Notes: generated by a model not told the origin, from the sequence alone. Shown: positions 44,999 to 55,595, counted from the first letter of the stretch. The stretch: DNA of 64,000 nucleotides from Timema cristinae (GCA_039000515.1 JBCFYV010000001.1:67139030-67203029); one strand, 5' to 3'. Made by a program: numbers and translations.

Positions 44999-45780
44999 CT
45001 GTGTCGACAATACAAACACTGCATGGTGAACACGTTGGTGTAAGGAGGCTCGTAGCTCGTACCTGTGTCGACAATACAAACACTGCATAGTGAACACGTT
45101 GGTTAGAGGAGGCTCGTAGCTCGTACCTGTGTCGACAATACAAACACTGCATAGTGAACACGTTGGTGTAAGGGGGCTCGTAGCTCGTACCTGTGTCGAC
45201 AATACAAACACTGCATAGTGAACACGTTGGTGTAAGGAGGCTCGTAGCTCGTACCTGTGTCGACAATACAAACACTGCATAGTGAACACGTTGGTGTAAG
45301 GAGGCTCGTAGCTCGTACCTGTGTCGACAATACAAACACTGCATAGTGAACACGTTGGTGTAAGGAGGCTCGTAGCTCGTACCTGTGTCAACAATACAAA
45401 CACTGCATAGTGAACACGTTGGTGTAAGGAGGCTCGTAGCTCGTACCTGTGTCGACAATACAAACACTGCATAGTGAACACGTTGGTGTAAGGAGGCTCG
45501 TAGCTCGTACCTGTGTCGACAATACAAACACTGCATAGTGAACACGTTGGTGTAAGGAGGCTCGTAGCTCGTACCTGTGTCGACAATACAAACACTGCAT
45601 GGTGAACAAGTTGGTTATAGGAGCGTTGTCGTAGCGGTGTCGACAATACAAACACTGCATAGTGAACACGTTGGTGTAAGGAGGCTCGTAGCTCGTACCT
45701 GTGTCGACAATACAAACACTGCATGGTGAACATGTTGGTTATAGGAGCGTTGTCGTAGCGGTGTCGACAATACAAACACT
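44955..45780 (-). repeat. 64-bp minisatellite x13 built on the exon 2 splice acceptor
   Basis: Units begin (plus-strand word CTGCAT) at 44955, 45019, 45083 and so on every 64 bp to 45595, then at 45655 and 45719. Two units (45595, 45719) are 60-bp variants that lose the splice site. Each normal unit is 20 bp of intron end (tgtttgtattgtcgacacag) plus the first 44 bp of exon 2. Eleven acceptors survive (exon starts 44998, then every 64 bp to 45574, and 45698). All minus frames stay open, and acceptors three, six or nine units upstream would keep the exon 2 frame. Confidence 0.96.
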
Positions 45781-46435
45781 GCTGAGTTTACGGTCTGATC
45801 GATCATTGAATAGAAAGAGGAAATCATTAACTTATTCAGAAAATCCCAATCTCCTCCTAGATTTAACAATCTAGACGTTGGATGCAAAGCCTGAAAACAG
45901 CCAATGGAAGGATTTTTTGCAAAATCCTAAATTATATGTTTTAAATGAACAAATCCCAAATTTCTATTCGATTTCAGGCTTTGGCTGTCTTTAAACAGCC
46001 AAATCTAAGATTGTGTAATTAATAAACGACCAAAGTTTGAAATAACATTTTAGCTCGTTTCTCGACCAGACTGACATGGTGGCGCATCCCCAATTTTGAG
46101 CAACCACATGAATCCAAACGGGCAAGGGGATCTAATTGATATGCAAACAGAACCGGTTAGAAGATATAAATTTATTTTAAATTATCAAGATATTTGTATT
46201 TTTGAAGCCTACGCAATTAATTGAAAAATCATGGCTAGAGAAGTAAAATCATAAGTGAAAACTTTATATTCTAATAATTTGTTGATGGATTGCTTTGAGT
46301 AAAATGATCGCAATCAAAGTGTACTATTTATGTTCACACAAATACTTAGCACGAGTATAGGGGTTTAGTTCCTTTTATCATTGCCGATGGCCTCATTCAC
46401 CTATAGTCCAATAGGCCTATAGTGTTTGGACTGAC
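45781..46435. other. intron between exons 2 and 1, beyond the array
   Basis: Contains a small fold-back (TTGGCTGTCTTTAAACAGCC near 45981-46001, with a partial inverse at 45887-45903). No gene. Confidence 0.45.
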
Positions 46436-46604
46436 CTGTGGCTGTATCCCTCGCATCGTGTTGAAGTTGTTCCAAATGTCTGGATAACGTGGGTAGTCTC
46501 AGACGAAGAAGATCTCTGAACACGGCCATGTCTACCGACAAACCTCTCAGGTTATTGGCGAAGTAGCTCTCGGGTAGCACTCCCTCTATCAGGTATATCA
46601 TCAC
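46436..46604 (-). CDS. TBC1D30: TBC1D30-like RabGAP, exon 1 of 8 seen (TBC domain)
   Basis: A 169-bp exon. The acceptor is tatttccacag|GTGATG at 46604 (phase 0) and the donor GCCACAG|gtcagt at 46436 (phase 1). It encodes VMIYLIEGVLPESYFANNL, RGLSVDMAVFRDLLRLRLP and TLSRHLEQLQHDARDTAT. It matches the TBC1D30 block 'MI.LI..VLPESYF.NNLR.LSVDMAVFRDLL' almost residue for residue. The exon before it (with GYCQGFN) is not in the window, so the gene's 5' part is missing here. The exon start and its acceptor are embedded in a roughly 41-copy 31-bp array. Confidence 0.96.
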
Positions 46605-47855
46605 CTGTGGAAATACAAGCCAGGTATATCATCACCTGTGGAAATACAGGTCAGATATATCATCACCCGCAGAAATACAGGTCAGCTATATCATCACACG
46701 CAGACATACAGGTCAGCTATATCATCACACGCAGAAATACAGGTCAGCTATATCATCACCCACAGAAATACAGGTCAGCTATATCATCACCAGAAGAAAT
46801 ACAGGTCAGCTATATCATCACCCACAGAAATACAGGTCAGATATATCATCACCCGCAGAAATACAGGTCAGCTATATCATCACACGCAGAAATACAGGTC
46901 AGATATATCATCACCCGCAGAAATACAGGTCAGCTATATCATCACACGCAGAAATACAGGTCAGCTATATCATCACCCACAGAAATACAGGTCAGCTATA
47001 TCATCACACGCAGAAATACAGGTCAGATATATCATCACCAGAAGAAATACAGGCCATCTATATCATCACACGCAGAAATACAGGTCAGCTATATCATCAC
47101 CCACAGAAATACAGGTCATCTATATCATCACCCACAGAAATACAGGCCATCTATATCATCACCAGAAGAAATACAGGTCATCTATATCATCACCAGAAGA
47201 AATACAGGCCATCTATATCATCACCAGAAGAAATACAGGCCATCTATATCATCACCCGCGAAATACAGGTCAGCTATATCATCACCAGAAGAAATACAGG
47301 TCAGCTATATCATCACACGCAGAAATACAGGCCATCTATATCATCACCCGCGAAATACAGGTCAGCTATATCATCACACGCAGAAATACAGGTCAGCTAT
47401 ATCATCACACGCAGAAATACAGGTCAGCTATATCATCACACGCAGAAATACAGGTCAGATATATCATCACCAGAAGAAATACAGGCCATCTATATCATCA
47501 CCCGCGAAATACAGGTCAGCTATATCATCACCCACAGAAATACAGGTCATCTATATCATCACCCACAGAAATACAGGCCATCTATATCATCACCAGAAGA
47601 AATACAGGTCATCTATATCATCACCAGAAGAAATACAGGCCATCTATATCATCACCAGAAGAAATACAGGCCATCTATATCATCACCCGCGAAATACAGG
47701 TCAGCTATATCATCACCAGAAGAAATACAGGTCAGCTATATCATCACCCGCAGAAATACAGGTCAGCTATATCATCACCCACAGAAATACAGGTCAGCTA
47801 TATCATCACCCACAGAAATACAGGTCATCTATATCATCACACGCAGAAATATAGA
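46591..47855 (-). repeat. 31-bp minisatellite x~41 built on the exon 1 splice acceptor
   Basis: The unit on the plus strand is CAGGTCAGCTATATCATCAC plus about 11 bases (31 bp; 30 in the CCGCGAAAT variants). On the minus strand it is the end of the intron and the first ~15 bases of exon 1 (GTGATGATATACCTG). Only the two units nearest the exon keep ccacag|GTGATG; all the others have lost the AG. A block of about 200 bp at 47101 is repeated, apparently identically, at 47532, showing higher-order duplication. The ~410-aa open frames across it are by-products: 31 bp in three phases with no stop. Confidence 0.96.
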
Positions 47856-48255
47856 GGGTCATGAACACAATATTATCCAATGTTTTGCTCTGCTCCAACT
47901 TGTAAGCTACACCATTGTACTACGGTAATAGTTTGACCTCCCAGATGTATTAACCATTGACAAAACTCATTTAGCAATCATTATAAATTAACATTATGAG
48001 GAATTGTGCACCGGAATTTTTGTGAGAAAACCACAATTTTCCCAACTTATCTTATATTAAATATAGTCCACTTACCTTTTCTAATCAAAATAAAATTATT
48101 GTACATGTAAATAAAATGTTTTATATACTTCATGGGCTTACTTTTTCAAACAAAATCTACAGATGAAATTCAGTGCTTCGCATTTCCCAGCTCAAATTAC
48201 ATGCCCTTGTTTAAGACCATTTTTACACCTGATTCATTATTTCTCTTTCCGATCA
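47856..48255. other. no gene seen
   Basis: AT-rich. Lies upstream of the first visible TBC1D30 exon, presumably still intron. Confidence 0.35.
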
Positions 48256-48815
48256 TTAGAATAACACCTTCCACAAATTACACACTGCATCTTCTTCATC
48301 TTCTGATTTTAAATAATTATCATCATGATCATCTATGTCCACTAACACTGGGTCTTCATTTTCACTTGAACAATCTTCAAGAATTCGTCTTCGTCTTCCT
48401 ATGGATTTCTTCCTTCTATAACAAGGTTTATTAATATACATTGTATTTGAACCAGATAATTTTTTTTCTTGACCTTTTTGTATAGTTTTCTGATGTGGGA
48501 TTCTTGTCACGAGAATGGGAGTGCCAAATCGTTTGTAAGCTCTTTTGTTTGTGATTCTCTTGGGAAGGGAGGGTATGGGAAGTATTGGTAGGTTTAATCA
48601 AACAAGTGCTTCTCTTTTCTGAATAGCCTTCCCCTTGACTCTCATTTGGAACTTCAAAATGTCTAACATTCTTGATAACAAGATCCGGCTCTCTGCTATG
48701 TATGTCAAAGTCAGTATCTCGAAAGGTGTGTCGGTTGAGAGGTAACAACCCGGTCTTTCTAAAGCCATTCATGGCAGCGTCGGATGCGCCAGCAACTTGA
48801 TAAAAAGCGACAGTA
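48256..48815 (-). pseudogene. pogo/Tigger-like transposase C-terminal tail
   Basis: On the minus strand, VAGASDAAMNGFRKTGLLPL leads into NRHTFRDTDFDI, the tail that follows the DDE domain in pogo-type transposases ('..A.NGFRKTG.YP.N...F...DF'). After a Ser/Thr-rich stretch the frame breaks near 48450. It continues with a basic patch (RRKKSIGRRRRIL) and an acidic end (SSENEDPVLVDIDDHDD, EDEED), also typical of these tails. The DDE domain itself is not recognised. It is a relic or an internally deleted copy. Confidence 0.65.
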
Positions 48816-49039
48816 CTACGTCATACTTACAGTTGCTGGCTCACTGCCAGAAATGGAACAGGGCTGCCCAATTACTACTAGCGACAACTCGCCCTGGATG
48901 GTTCTTTAGACAAGTCTCAATTTATTGATCATAATAGGCTTTAAAATGGCGCATACATGGCACGTCCAATGGCTACATTGGGAGAAGAGGCATACTGTAG
49001 TGACACGTTGTAGCCATTGAGTTAAGATGTGTTGTTTAA

Positions 49040-49295
49040 TATTTAACAACGCGTCTTATTAATCGTTCGGGCTATACGCATAGGTCTAGCTACTAATTAC
49101 TCAAATGGGCTAGGTATTGGTAAGATTGAATCTAGAAAAAGTGAATCCGTATTTGCGTTGAGGGAGAGTGTAAAATAATTTAGGAAAAACAACCCCCAAT
49201 TCACTTGAGCGAGATTCTAACCTCGATCTCCCCACCCTTGGCAGTCTAGCTCAACACGAAACTAGCACGTTATTTAACTACGCCACTAAGGCGGG
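49040..49295 (-). mobile_element. SINE family 1
   Basis: The same head (CCCGCCTTAGTGGCGTAGTT on the minus strand), B-box region, body and tail (CGAACGATTAATAAGACGCG) as the copy at 31710-31965, with point changes. Confidence 0.8.
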
Positions 49296-50409
49296 TAAGA
49301 TGTACTGTTGCGACCATCAGGAAATGACATGCAGCAACTGTGCCCGAGAGAGCCACTAGGAGTGTACTCATACAAGTCTAACCCCTCTCGTTTGGAGGTA
49401 ATGTCTGAGTGCTGAAGAGGGAGGTTAGGGGTCTTTGTGTGGCTTTAAAAATGATAATAAACGTTAGTTAATTAAAATTACCGCTAATACCACCTGTAGT
49501 CGAACATGTCAGATATGGTATATCCTCACAAAAATGTTTTAAGCTACCTAACTGATGTTTTAAAACTATGAACAACAATTTAAAAAGCTTGACCTCCTTA
49601 AGTCAAAAATCAAATATATAATCGTTCAGAACTAATCCACTATTACATTTAAAATACATTTAAACCCTTAGCATATTATTATAAAAATAAATAAATAAAA
49701 ACAAACTGCTAGTTAAAAATGTAGTTTTTATGCGTTGTAGTGAATATTAAACAGTTTAGAAAGTATTCAGTCGATCGTATTGACATATTTACACTTTCAT
49801 CCATAGCACGTCATTAAGTCGAATATAAAAAATAAAACACTTGTAGTTAATAGGTTTGGACATTTTTTACATATAATTTCATTAGTTAAAACGACTTTTA
49901 AAAGAAATATAAAACATAAAAAACTAAAAAAATACATTTTAAAACTAAAACACATTTAATTGTTGGATTAAATTGATATTCTATTTCATATTGTGTGTAT
50001 TATTTTAGTATAAACATTTACATATTTAATTGGTTGTGTTTGCGTTTTGATATAGTAATTTCAAATAATTTGTCAAATCTTAAGTTCGCTATGATGATTA
50101 TACCTCAATATTGGATACTATCCAATATTATGATACCTGGTCACCTAATATCGGAAATTTCCATGATTATATTAAATAATAACTGTGTGTGAATTAAAAA
50201 AATGAAAAATGTATCAACAAAGGTGGTTTGTTGAATAAATAAAGAAGTTGAAAACAATTACTATTTAATTAAAAGAACTAAATATTATTCGCGTGTTTTT
50301 TTTTTAAGTTTACAATAATTGGATACTCTCCTCTATTAGACACGCGCTATGCATGAAGAACCCCAGCCTAATCAGCAATAGATTATTTTTATAGCTTTCC
50401 GAGCTTGAA
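49296..50409. other. no gene seen
   Basis: Very AT-rich unique sequence. A small perfect palindrome (CAATATTGGATACTATCCAATATT) lies at 50105-50128. Confidence 0.4.
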
Positions 50410-50694
50410 TTATTATTATTATTATTAGCACCGCGTCTTACTACCAGTTCGGGTTATACGCACTTACGCTAATTTGTAATGGTAGGGTGATTGTGAGATG
50501 AAATGAAGGACCTACAGTTTAACGTGGAATCCGAACCACGGTGGAGGCCTGGCATTCCTCACATTCACAAGATGTCTTGTCAGAGGTGAAGGAAGGGTTT
50601 GGAAATCAGATAAATCTGTGCCGGGGCCGAGGATTGAACCCCGGCCGCCAGCACAGAAGTCTGACACCTTACCACTAGACCACCAGGTCACCGA
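50410..50694 (-). mobile_element. SINE family 2
   Basis: Head GGTGACCTGGTGGTCTAGTG and B box GGTTCAATCC on the minus strand, the shared body, and a tail ending in TAATAATAATAATAA. Confidence 0.85.
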
Positions 50695-50972
50695 CTCCGA
50701 GCTTGAAGATAAACTATATTGAAATGATGGTGGTGTATCATTTGAATCAAGAACGTAACAGATGCGATGTCACTAAAACCAACAAATGAGGACGGGTATG
50801 CACATCTTACAAAGCTGCTGTTACACTTTCTAGTCGCAACTATACTGGATACCATCGCTGAGGTAACTTCATGGTTACTATTGGGGAACAGCCTTGTCAT
50901 TCTGTTGTTCCTGTGTGGTCAATCTCTCCTCAAACATAATACAAGTTTTGCAACGCTGGTTAGTCGAGGTTG

Positions 50973-51780
50973 CCAGTAACTACTTCTTACCCCAGCACAC
51001 CACCTTCAGACATAGCTGAAAGCGAGGAGATATGGCCAGTAGCTCCTTCTTAACCCAGCACACCACCTTCAGACATAGCTGAGGGCGAGGAGACCTGGCC
51101 AGTAGCTCCTTCTTACGCCGGCACACCACCTTCAGACATAGCTGAGAGCGAAGAGATCTGGCCAGTAGCTCCTTCTTACGCCGGCACACCACCTTCAGAC
51201 ATAGCTGAGAGCGAGGAGATCTGGCCATTAGCTCCTTCTTACCCCAGCACACCACCTTCAGACATAGCTAAGAGCGAGGAGATCTGGCCATTAGCTCCTT
51301 CTTACGCCGGCACACCACCTTCAGACATAGCTGAGAGCGAGGAGATCTGGCCAGTAGCTCCTTCTTACCCCAGCACACCACCTTCAGACATAGCTGAGAG
51401 CGAGGAGACCTGGCCAGTAGCTCCTTCTTACGCCGGCACACCACCTTCAGACATAGCTGAGAGCGAGGAGATCTGGCCAGTAGCTCCTTCTTACCCCGGC
51501 ACACCACCTTCAGACATAGCTGAGAGCGAGGAGATCTGGCCAGTAACTACTTCTTACCCCGGCACACCACCTTCAGACATAGCTGAGAGCGAGGAGACCT
51601 GGCCAGTAGCTCCTTCTTACGCCGGCACACCACCTTCAGACATAGCTGAGAGCGAGGAGATCTGGCCAGTAGCTCCTTCTTACCCCGGCACACCACCTTC
51701 AGACATAGCTGAGAGCGAGGAGATCTGGCCAGTAACTACTTCTTACCCGGCACACCACCTTCAGACATTGCTGAGAGCTC
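50973..51780. repeat. 63-bp minisatellite x~13
   Basis: The period is exactly 63 bp (for example 51354 to 51417). The plus-strand unit reads VAPSYAGTPPSDIAESEEIWP in one frame, open for about 230 codons from about 51056 to 51753 but with no ATG. The minus strand is also largely open. Units differ at a few sites (CCCAGC/GCCGGC/CCCGGC, GTAGCTCC/GTAACTAC/TTAGCTCC), many of them changing the peptide. TAA in the second unit and a 1-bp loss in the last unit close the plus frame. Confidence 0.93.
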
Positions 51781-51953
51781 AAGAAAATAGTACTATCTTA
51801 GTTGAATTTAAAAAATAGTACTATCTTAGTTGAATTTAAAAATGTTCAATCCATTTAATTACAATATTTAAATATATTTTTCATATTATATTTTTATTGA
51901 GTATAAAATAAAATAAAGTTATGGTGACACAGTTCTTTCTCATCAAAATTTTT

Positions 51954-53347
51954 CTAATCACTTTCTGTGTCATTATCCATGAAATCTTCAGCTGTATTCA
52001 GTGCCTCGTAAAAAGTATGATATTGCAGAGGAATTATTCCAGTTCTACAAAGATCTAGAAGGTCATTTCGTTTTTCTGCAGATATATGCAAGGGTCCATT
52101 GATGTAGGCAGCCTCCAGGTGCAGATCAGACAATTTTCTTCTTCCTCTCCTTACTACTTCCAAACTTCTAAATCCATTTTCACTCAAACTGTACTTGAAA
52201 AAATCATCTTTGGGTCTTCTTTGTGGTACTGAAACATTATGATCTTCAACCAATTTATTATCTCTCCAGGTGTATCAATTTTTCTGTTTTTAATAATGTC
52301 TTTCTGAAGTCGCGAGAAATCTAAAAACTCCGCTTGGCCCATTTCGATAACATTATATTGCTTCTTTCTTGAAGCCATGCGTACTACTGTGTACCAACCA
52401 GATGGATCATAAATATCCACATTCTTGCTGCTTTTTTCAATGTGTGCATGGACGTTGTCACATTCCATGAACGAATTCCCTGGTTCAAAAAAACTATGAG
52501 GGATTACAGGAATGTTAAGAATTTGTGTTGCATATAAGAACATTGCCGACATGTTGACATTTCTGTTCTGTCCAGAGCATGTATCAGACATAAAAACATA
52601 CTCTTTACCACTAGATTGGTGTTTCTGAAGTAACTTGTAAACACAAGAAGCAACTTCATTTGAACCCCTTTTTGCTACAGATTCAGGCCACATATAGTTA
52701 TCTGCAATCTTCGAAGCAACATTATATGCTGTGAGATTGTACACAGCAAGCCGTATTTTATAAAACAATGCCTTGGCATTATTTTGAGGACAGTACCTCA
52801 CTGCTTCCATATCAAACTGATAAAAGTAGCAGGTTTCTTGAATTGCTCTTTCCTTGGTGTCTTCTTTGAAGCTGCGGGCATCTGTCTTTCTTTTTAAATG
52901 TGTTTCATGACTATGTCTATTGTCTTCTTGTTCTTCTGGGCTCATTTGGTTAAACTTAAAACATGCATCACACATATCTTTACGAGGAATGTGAAATGCC
53001 AAGATAAATTCACTGTGAAAAATGTTTCTATAAAACCACAGTTTTTCACATTCTACTCCATCAACTTTACACCTATCACAGTAAAGATCATACATTTTCC
53101 TAAGGTTAAGTTCAGAGTGCAAAAACTCTTTTGTAGTATCTTTGCCGGCGTAGTGGGATGGTAATGTTGGGAAAGACTTGATATGAGTCTTTATGTACTC
53201 TCTACTTTCCTCAGGCCGTTCCACACCAGGTGGGTGACGACCTTGACAATCCCTTTGAACACTATTGTTCTTGCTTGTTTTACTCAACACTGTTGTAACA
53301 TATTTGAAAATGCTTAGGGCTGGGTGACTCAAACAATAAACCAACAC
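51954..53347 (-). pseudogene. insect multicopy RNase H-like family protein (probable transposon ORF), one frameshift
   Basis: Frame 1 (53347-52184, 387 aa) shows REYIKTHIKSFPTLPSHY, a zinc-binding pair CDRC (90-93)..CDAC (126-129), and FDMEAV (Asp179). It also has W-PESVAKRGSNEVASC (219-235), FMSDTCSGQNRN (Asp255) and HSFFEPGNSFMECDNVHAHIE-like sequence with Glu295, Asp297 and Glu304. The D..D..E/D spacing suggests an RNase H-like nuclease fold. I recognise the family as a common uncharacterised insect/cnidarian multicopy type. The remaining ~80 residues (FKYSLSENGFRSLEV to DNDTESD) are in another frame; a single T missing from a T run at about 52200 accounts for it. Otherwise the ORF is intact, so it is recent or was recently functional. 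No terminal repeats found. Confidence 0.75.
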
Positions 53348-53934
53348 ACAGATTAAATTTACTTTACAGATTTTAAATTGATTAAATAGTATAAAGATGG
53401 AAATTTAAAATTAATAGGCCTGGAAGTTTTAAAGCCATATTAAGGTTACTTTAATTAATATAAACTTATAAACAATGTGATGTAGGCTATCTTGATTACA
53501 AATAATTCATCAATACTAGTTTCTAGTTTAATCACATATAGTTAAACTAAAATAATATAAGTTAATAAACTTCATTCATTAAGTGACAAAGCCATTTGAA
53601 CAATTAATCTGCTGCTTGAGCTCATTATGAACAGTTGTTCCAACAACCACTCTTTCACAGATTCAAAAACCAACTGTTTAGATTAGGTATTGTAAACACT
53701 GCTACCACTTCATTAAAAGTAATTTACCGTTTTATTTATTTTCTGAGAAGTATTCACAAACTTAGAAACACAAAAACGTAAGAGCTTTTACAGATTTATA
53801 ACTCTATTGTTTGCTTAGTGTGACAAAGATGTAAGAGCTTATAAGTTTGTCTGACACTAACACAAACCTATTTTTTGTAGTTATACTTACATCTAACTTC
53901 TAAACAAAAATTTATTGAGTTATTTTGTTGTATA
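53348..53934. other. no gene seen
   Basis: AT-rich 5' flank of the RNase H-like ORF. No terminal inverted repeat or promoter motif found. Confidence 0.35.
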
Positions 53935-54110
53935 AATAAGATTGGACATATAGAGTCCCAGGTGAAGTGGTATCCTGACAAGCAATGATGTAATTTTCCA
54001 ATTTGCAGCAAGGTGTAGTAAATGGATCGGCGGTAGTGGAGTCGATTTTAAACCGAGATCTAGTAGAAGTTGAAGGCGTGACGTTGTAGTTTGTCTCCCG
54101 GTATGTTCCG
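53935..54110. repeat. interspersed repeat X, copy 1
   Basis: About 160 bp shared, in the same orientation, with 63850-64000. Common words include GATGTAATTTTCC, TTTAAACCGAGATCTAG and GTTTGTCTCCCGG (or near forms), with about 80% identity by eye. Origin unknown. Confidence 0.75.
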
Positions 54111-54494
54111 TTAGGCCTGACAGTGAAAAGTGTGGCGTTCACAATATTATGAGGATGATTGAAATATTTTTATTTGAATGATCGTATTTTTAAAACCAGC
54201 TATATCTTAAAACAATATTGACAATATCCAAGTAAACATGAAGAGAAATATTATATTCTTTATTCATATATTATTGGTCTTTAGTTATCCACGTGTTATA
54301 ACTTTTCAATGCCAAAAAAGAATTATAACATTATAGTAACTTAAACTATGTTTGTTGGAAGTTTCGTAGATGGTAATAAAAAATAATATATACTCAATCC
54401 CAAAATATTCAAAGAAAACTTAGATAATATATTCCATTGCAATTTCCGTACTACAGCAGAATGGATAATACATTTATATATTAAACAAAAGATA
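54111..54494. other. no gene seen
   Basis: AT-rich unique sequence. Confidence 0.35.
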
Positions 54495-54705
54495 CAACCG
54501 CGTCTTACTAACCGTCTGGGCTATACACATATTAATACTCTCTTGAATTACGGTAAATGAATTTTGAATTGATGTGGATGTATCCATATAAACACCGAGA
54601 AAAAGTTCGAAACAATTTAGGAATAAACACCCTCAATAGATTCGGCTGAGAGGTTATGCCCAAACTTCCCCATCATCGACAAACTGGACTAGAATTGCAT
54701 ATTAA
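54495..54705 (-). mobile_element. SINE family 1, decayed
   Basis: Tail (inverse of CGGTTAGTAAGACGCGG) and body (AAACAATTTAGGAATAAAC) are recognisable. The head is mostly gone. Confidence 0.6.
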
Positions 54706-55204
54706 TTAAACACATGGAATGTGATTTTTTTACCAACCAATCGGTTATTTGCGTTTGTATATTTGTTATTTTATAAAACAGAAGTGTGTCTTTATTTAGC
54801 CCAAAGGTTGGCTCCAATTGGCTGGTCTGTATTAGAAGACCTTATGCCTCAATATAATTTTCCCAATCCCATAAATTACAATGTAGTGGTTAAAAGTGTG
54901 TTCATAAGTTCAAGACAGGTTTAATAGCAAAAAGGTGCTAACAATTTACTAGTAAATAATTATCGCCATCCACATCTCACCCGTGTTAGTAAAGATGTAA
55001 GGATTTATTGACGTATGGTTTACATTAATTTCTAGGTAAGGCTTTTAACGTGCAAAGAGTTATTTTAAAACCGTATATTTTAAAAAAGCTTCCGCTTAAA
55101 CATTTTAATATAGTTATTGGCTCATCACTATAGCATTTAACACTATAAATATGCGTATTCCTTTTTTCAAGGAAGCAATATATTAATATGTAAGTTTAGA
55201 TAAT
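54706..55204. other. no gene seen
   Basis: AT-rich unique sequence. Confidence 0.35.
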
Positions 55205-55377
55205 TCCGCATTATGTTGTATATATCTATATATATAATTATATATTTATATATATTTATATATATAACTGTATATGTATATATTTATTTATAATTATATA
55301 TTTATATATATAATTATATATTTATATATAATAGTATTTATAAGTATATATATAATTATATATGTATATATATATTG
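55205..55377. repeat. TATA-rich low-complexity tract
   Basis: Alternating TATATAT / ATTTATA / AATTATA words for about 170 bp, adjacent to a decayed SINE tail. Confidence 0.9.
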
Positions 55378-55595
55378 CAGTGCTGCACCGCACCCATTCG
55401 GATTTTACGCCTGTATGCTATTTATTCTAATTTTATAATGCTGAGCAAGGCTGAATTTACAGGGAGTGTGCCCACATTTGCGTGGAGGGAGAGTTTAAAA
55501 CCATTTAGGAAAAAACACTCTCAGTGAACCAGACAGGGATTTAACCTGGATCTTTCCGTCATTGTTAGTTTAGTCTATTGCTAGAGTAGCGTCTT
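55378..55595 (-). mobile_element. SINE family 1, decayed
   Basis: The body (GCGTGGAGGGAGAGTTTAAA, CCATTTAGGAAAAA) and a damaged B box (AGGGATTTAACCTGG) remain. The tail leads into the TATA tract. Confidence 0.65.

Noticed and set aside
44823..45887. Minus-strand frames of 240 and 286 aa rich in HRYELRASLHQRV
   Set aside because: Array translation. Only the final 57 codons (44827-44998) are supported as coding; the rest could be coding only if a distal acceptor is used.
46591..47855. CRISPR-like array
   Set aside because: Units are contiguous variants of one 31-bp sequence without unique spacers, and the genome is eukaryotic. The same holds for the 51-, 63- and 64-bp arrays.
46607..47864. 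Two overlapping ~410-aa plus-strand open frames (YRSAISSHAEIQVSYIITRRN type)
   Set aside because: By-products of the 31-bp array: with 31 = 1 mod 3 and no stop in any phase, all frames stay open. No gene context on this strand.
50767..50979. 70-aa plus frame with hydrophobic stretch
   Set aside because: No family resemblance. The apparent donor gtaact does not lead into an open exon in the following array.
53912..54142. 76-aa minus frame
   Set aside because: Lies within interspersed repeat X, which recurs at 63850 without the same open frame.
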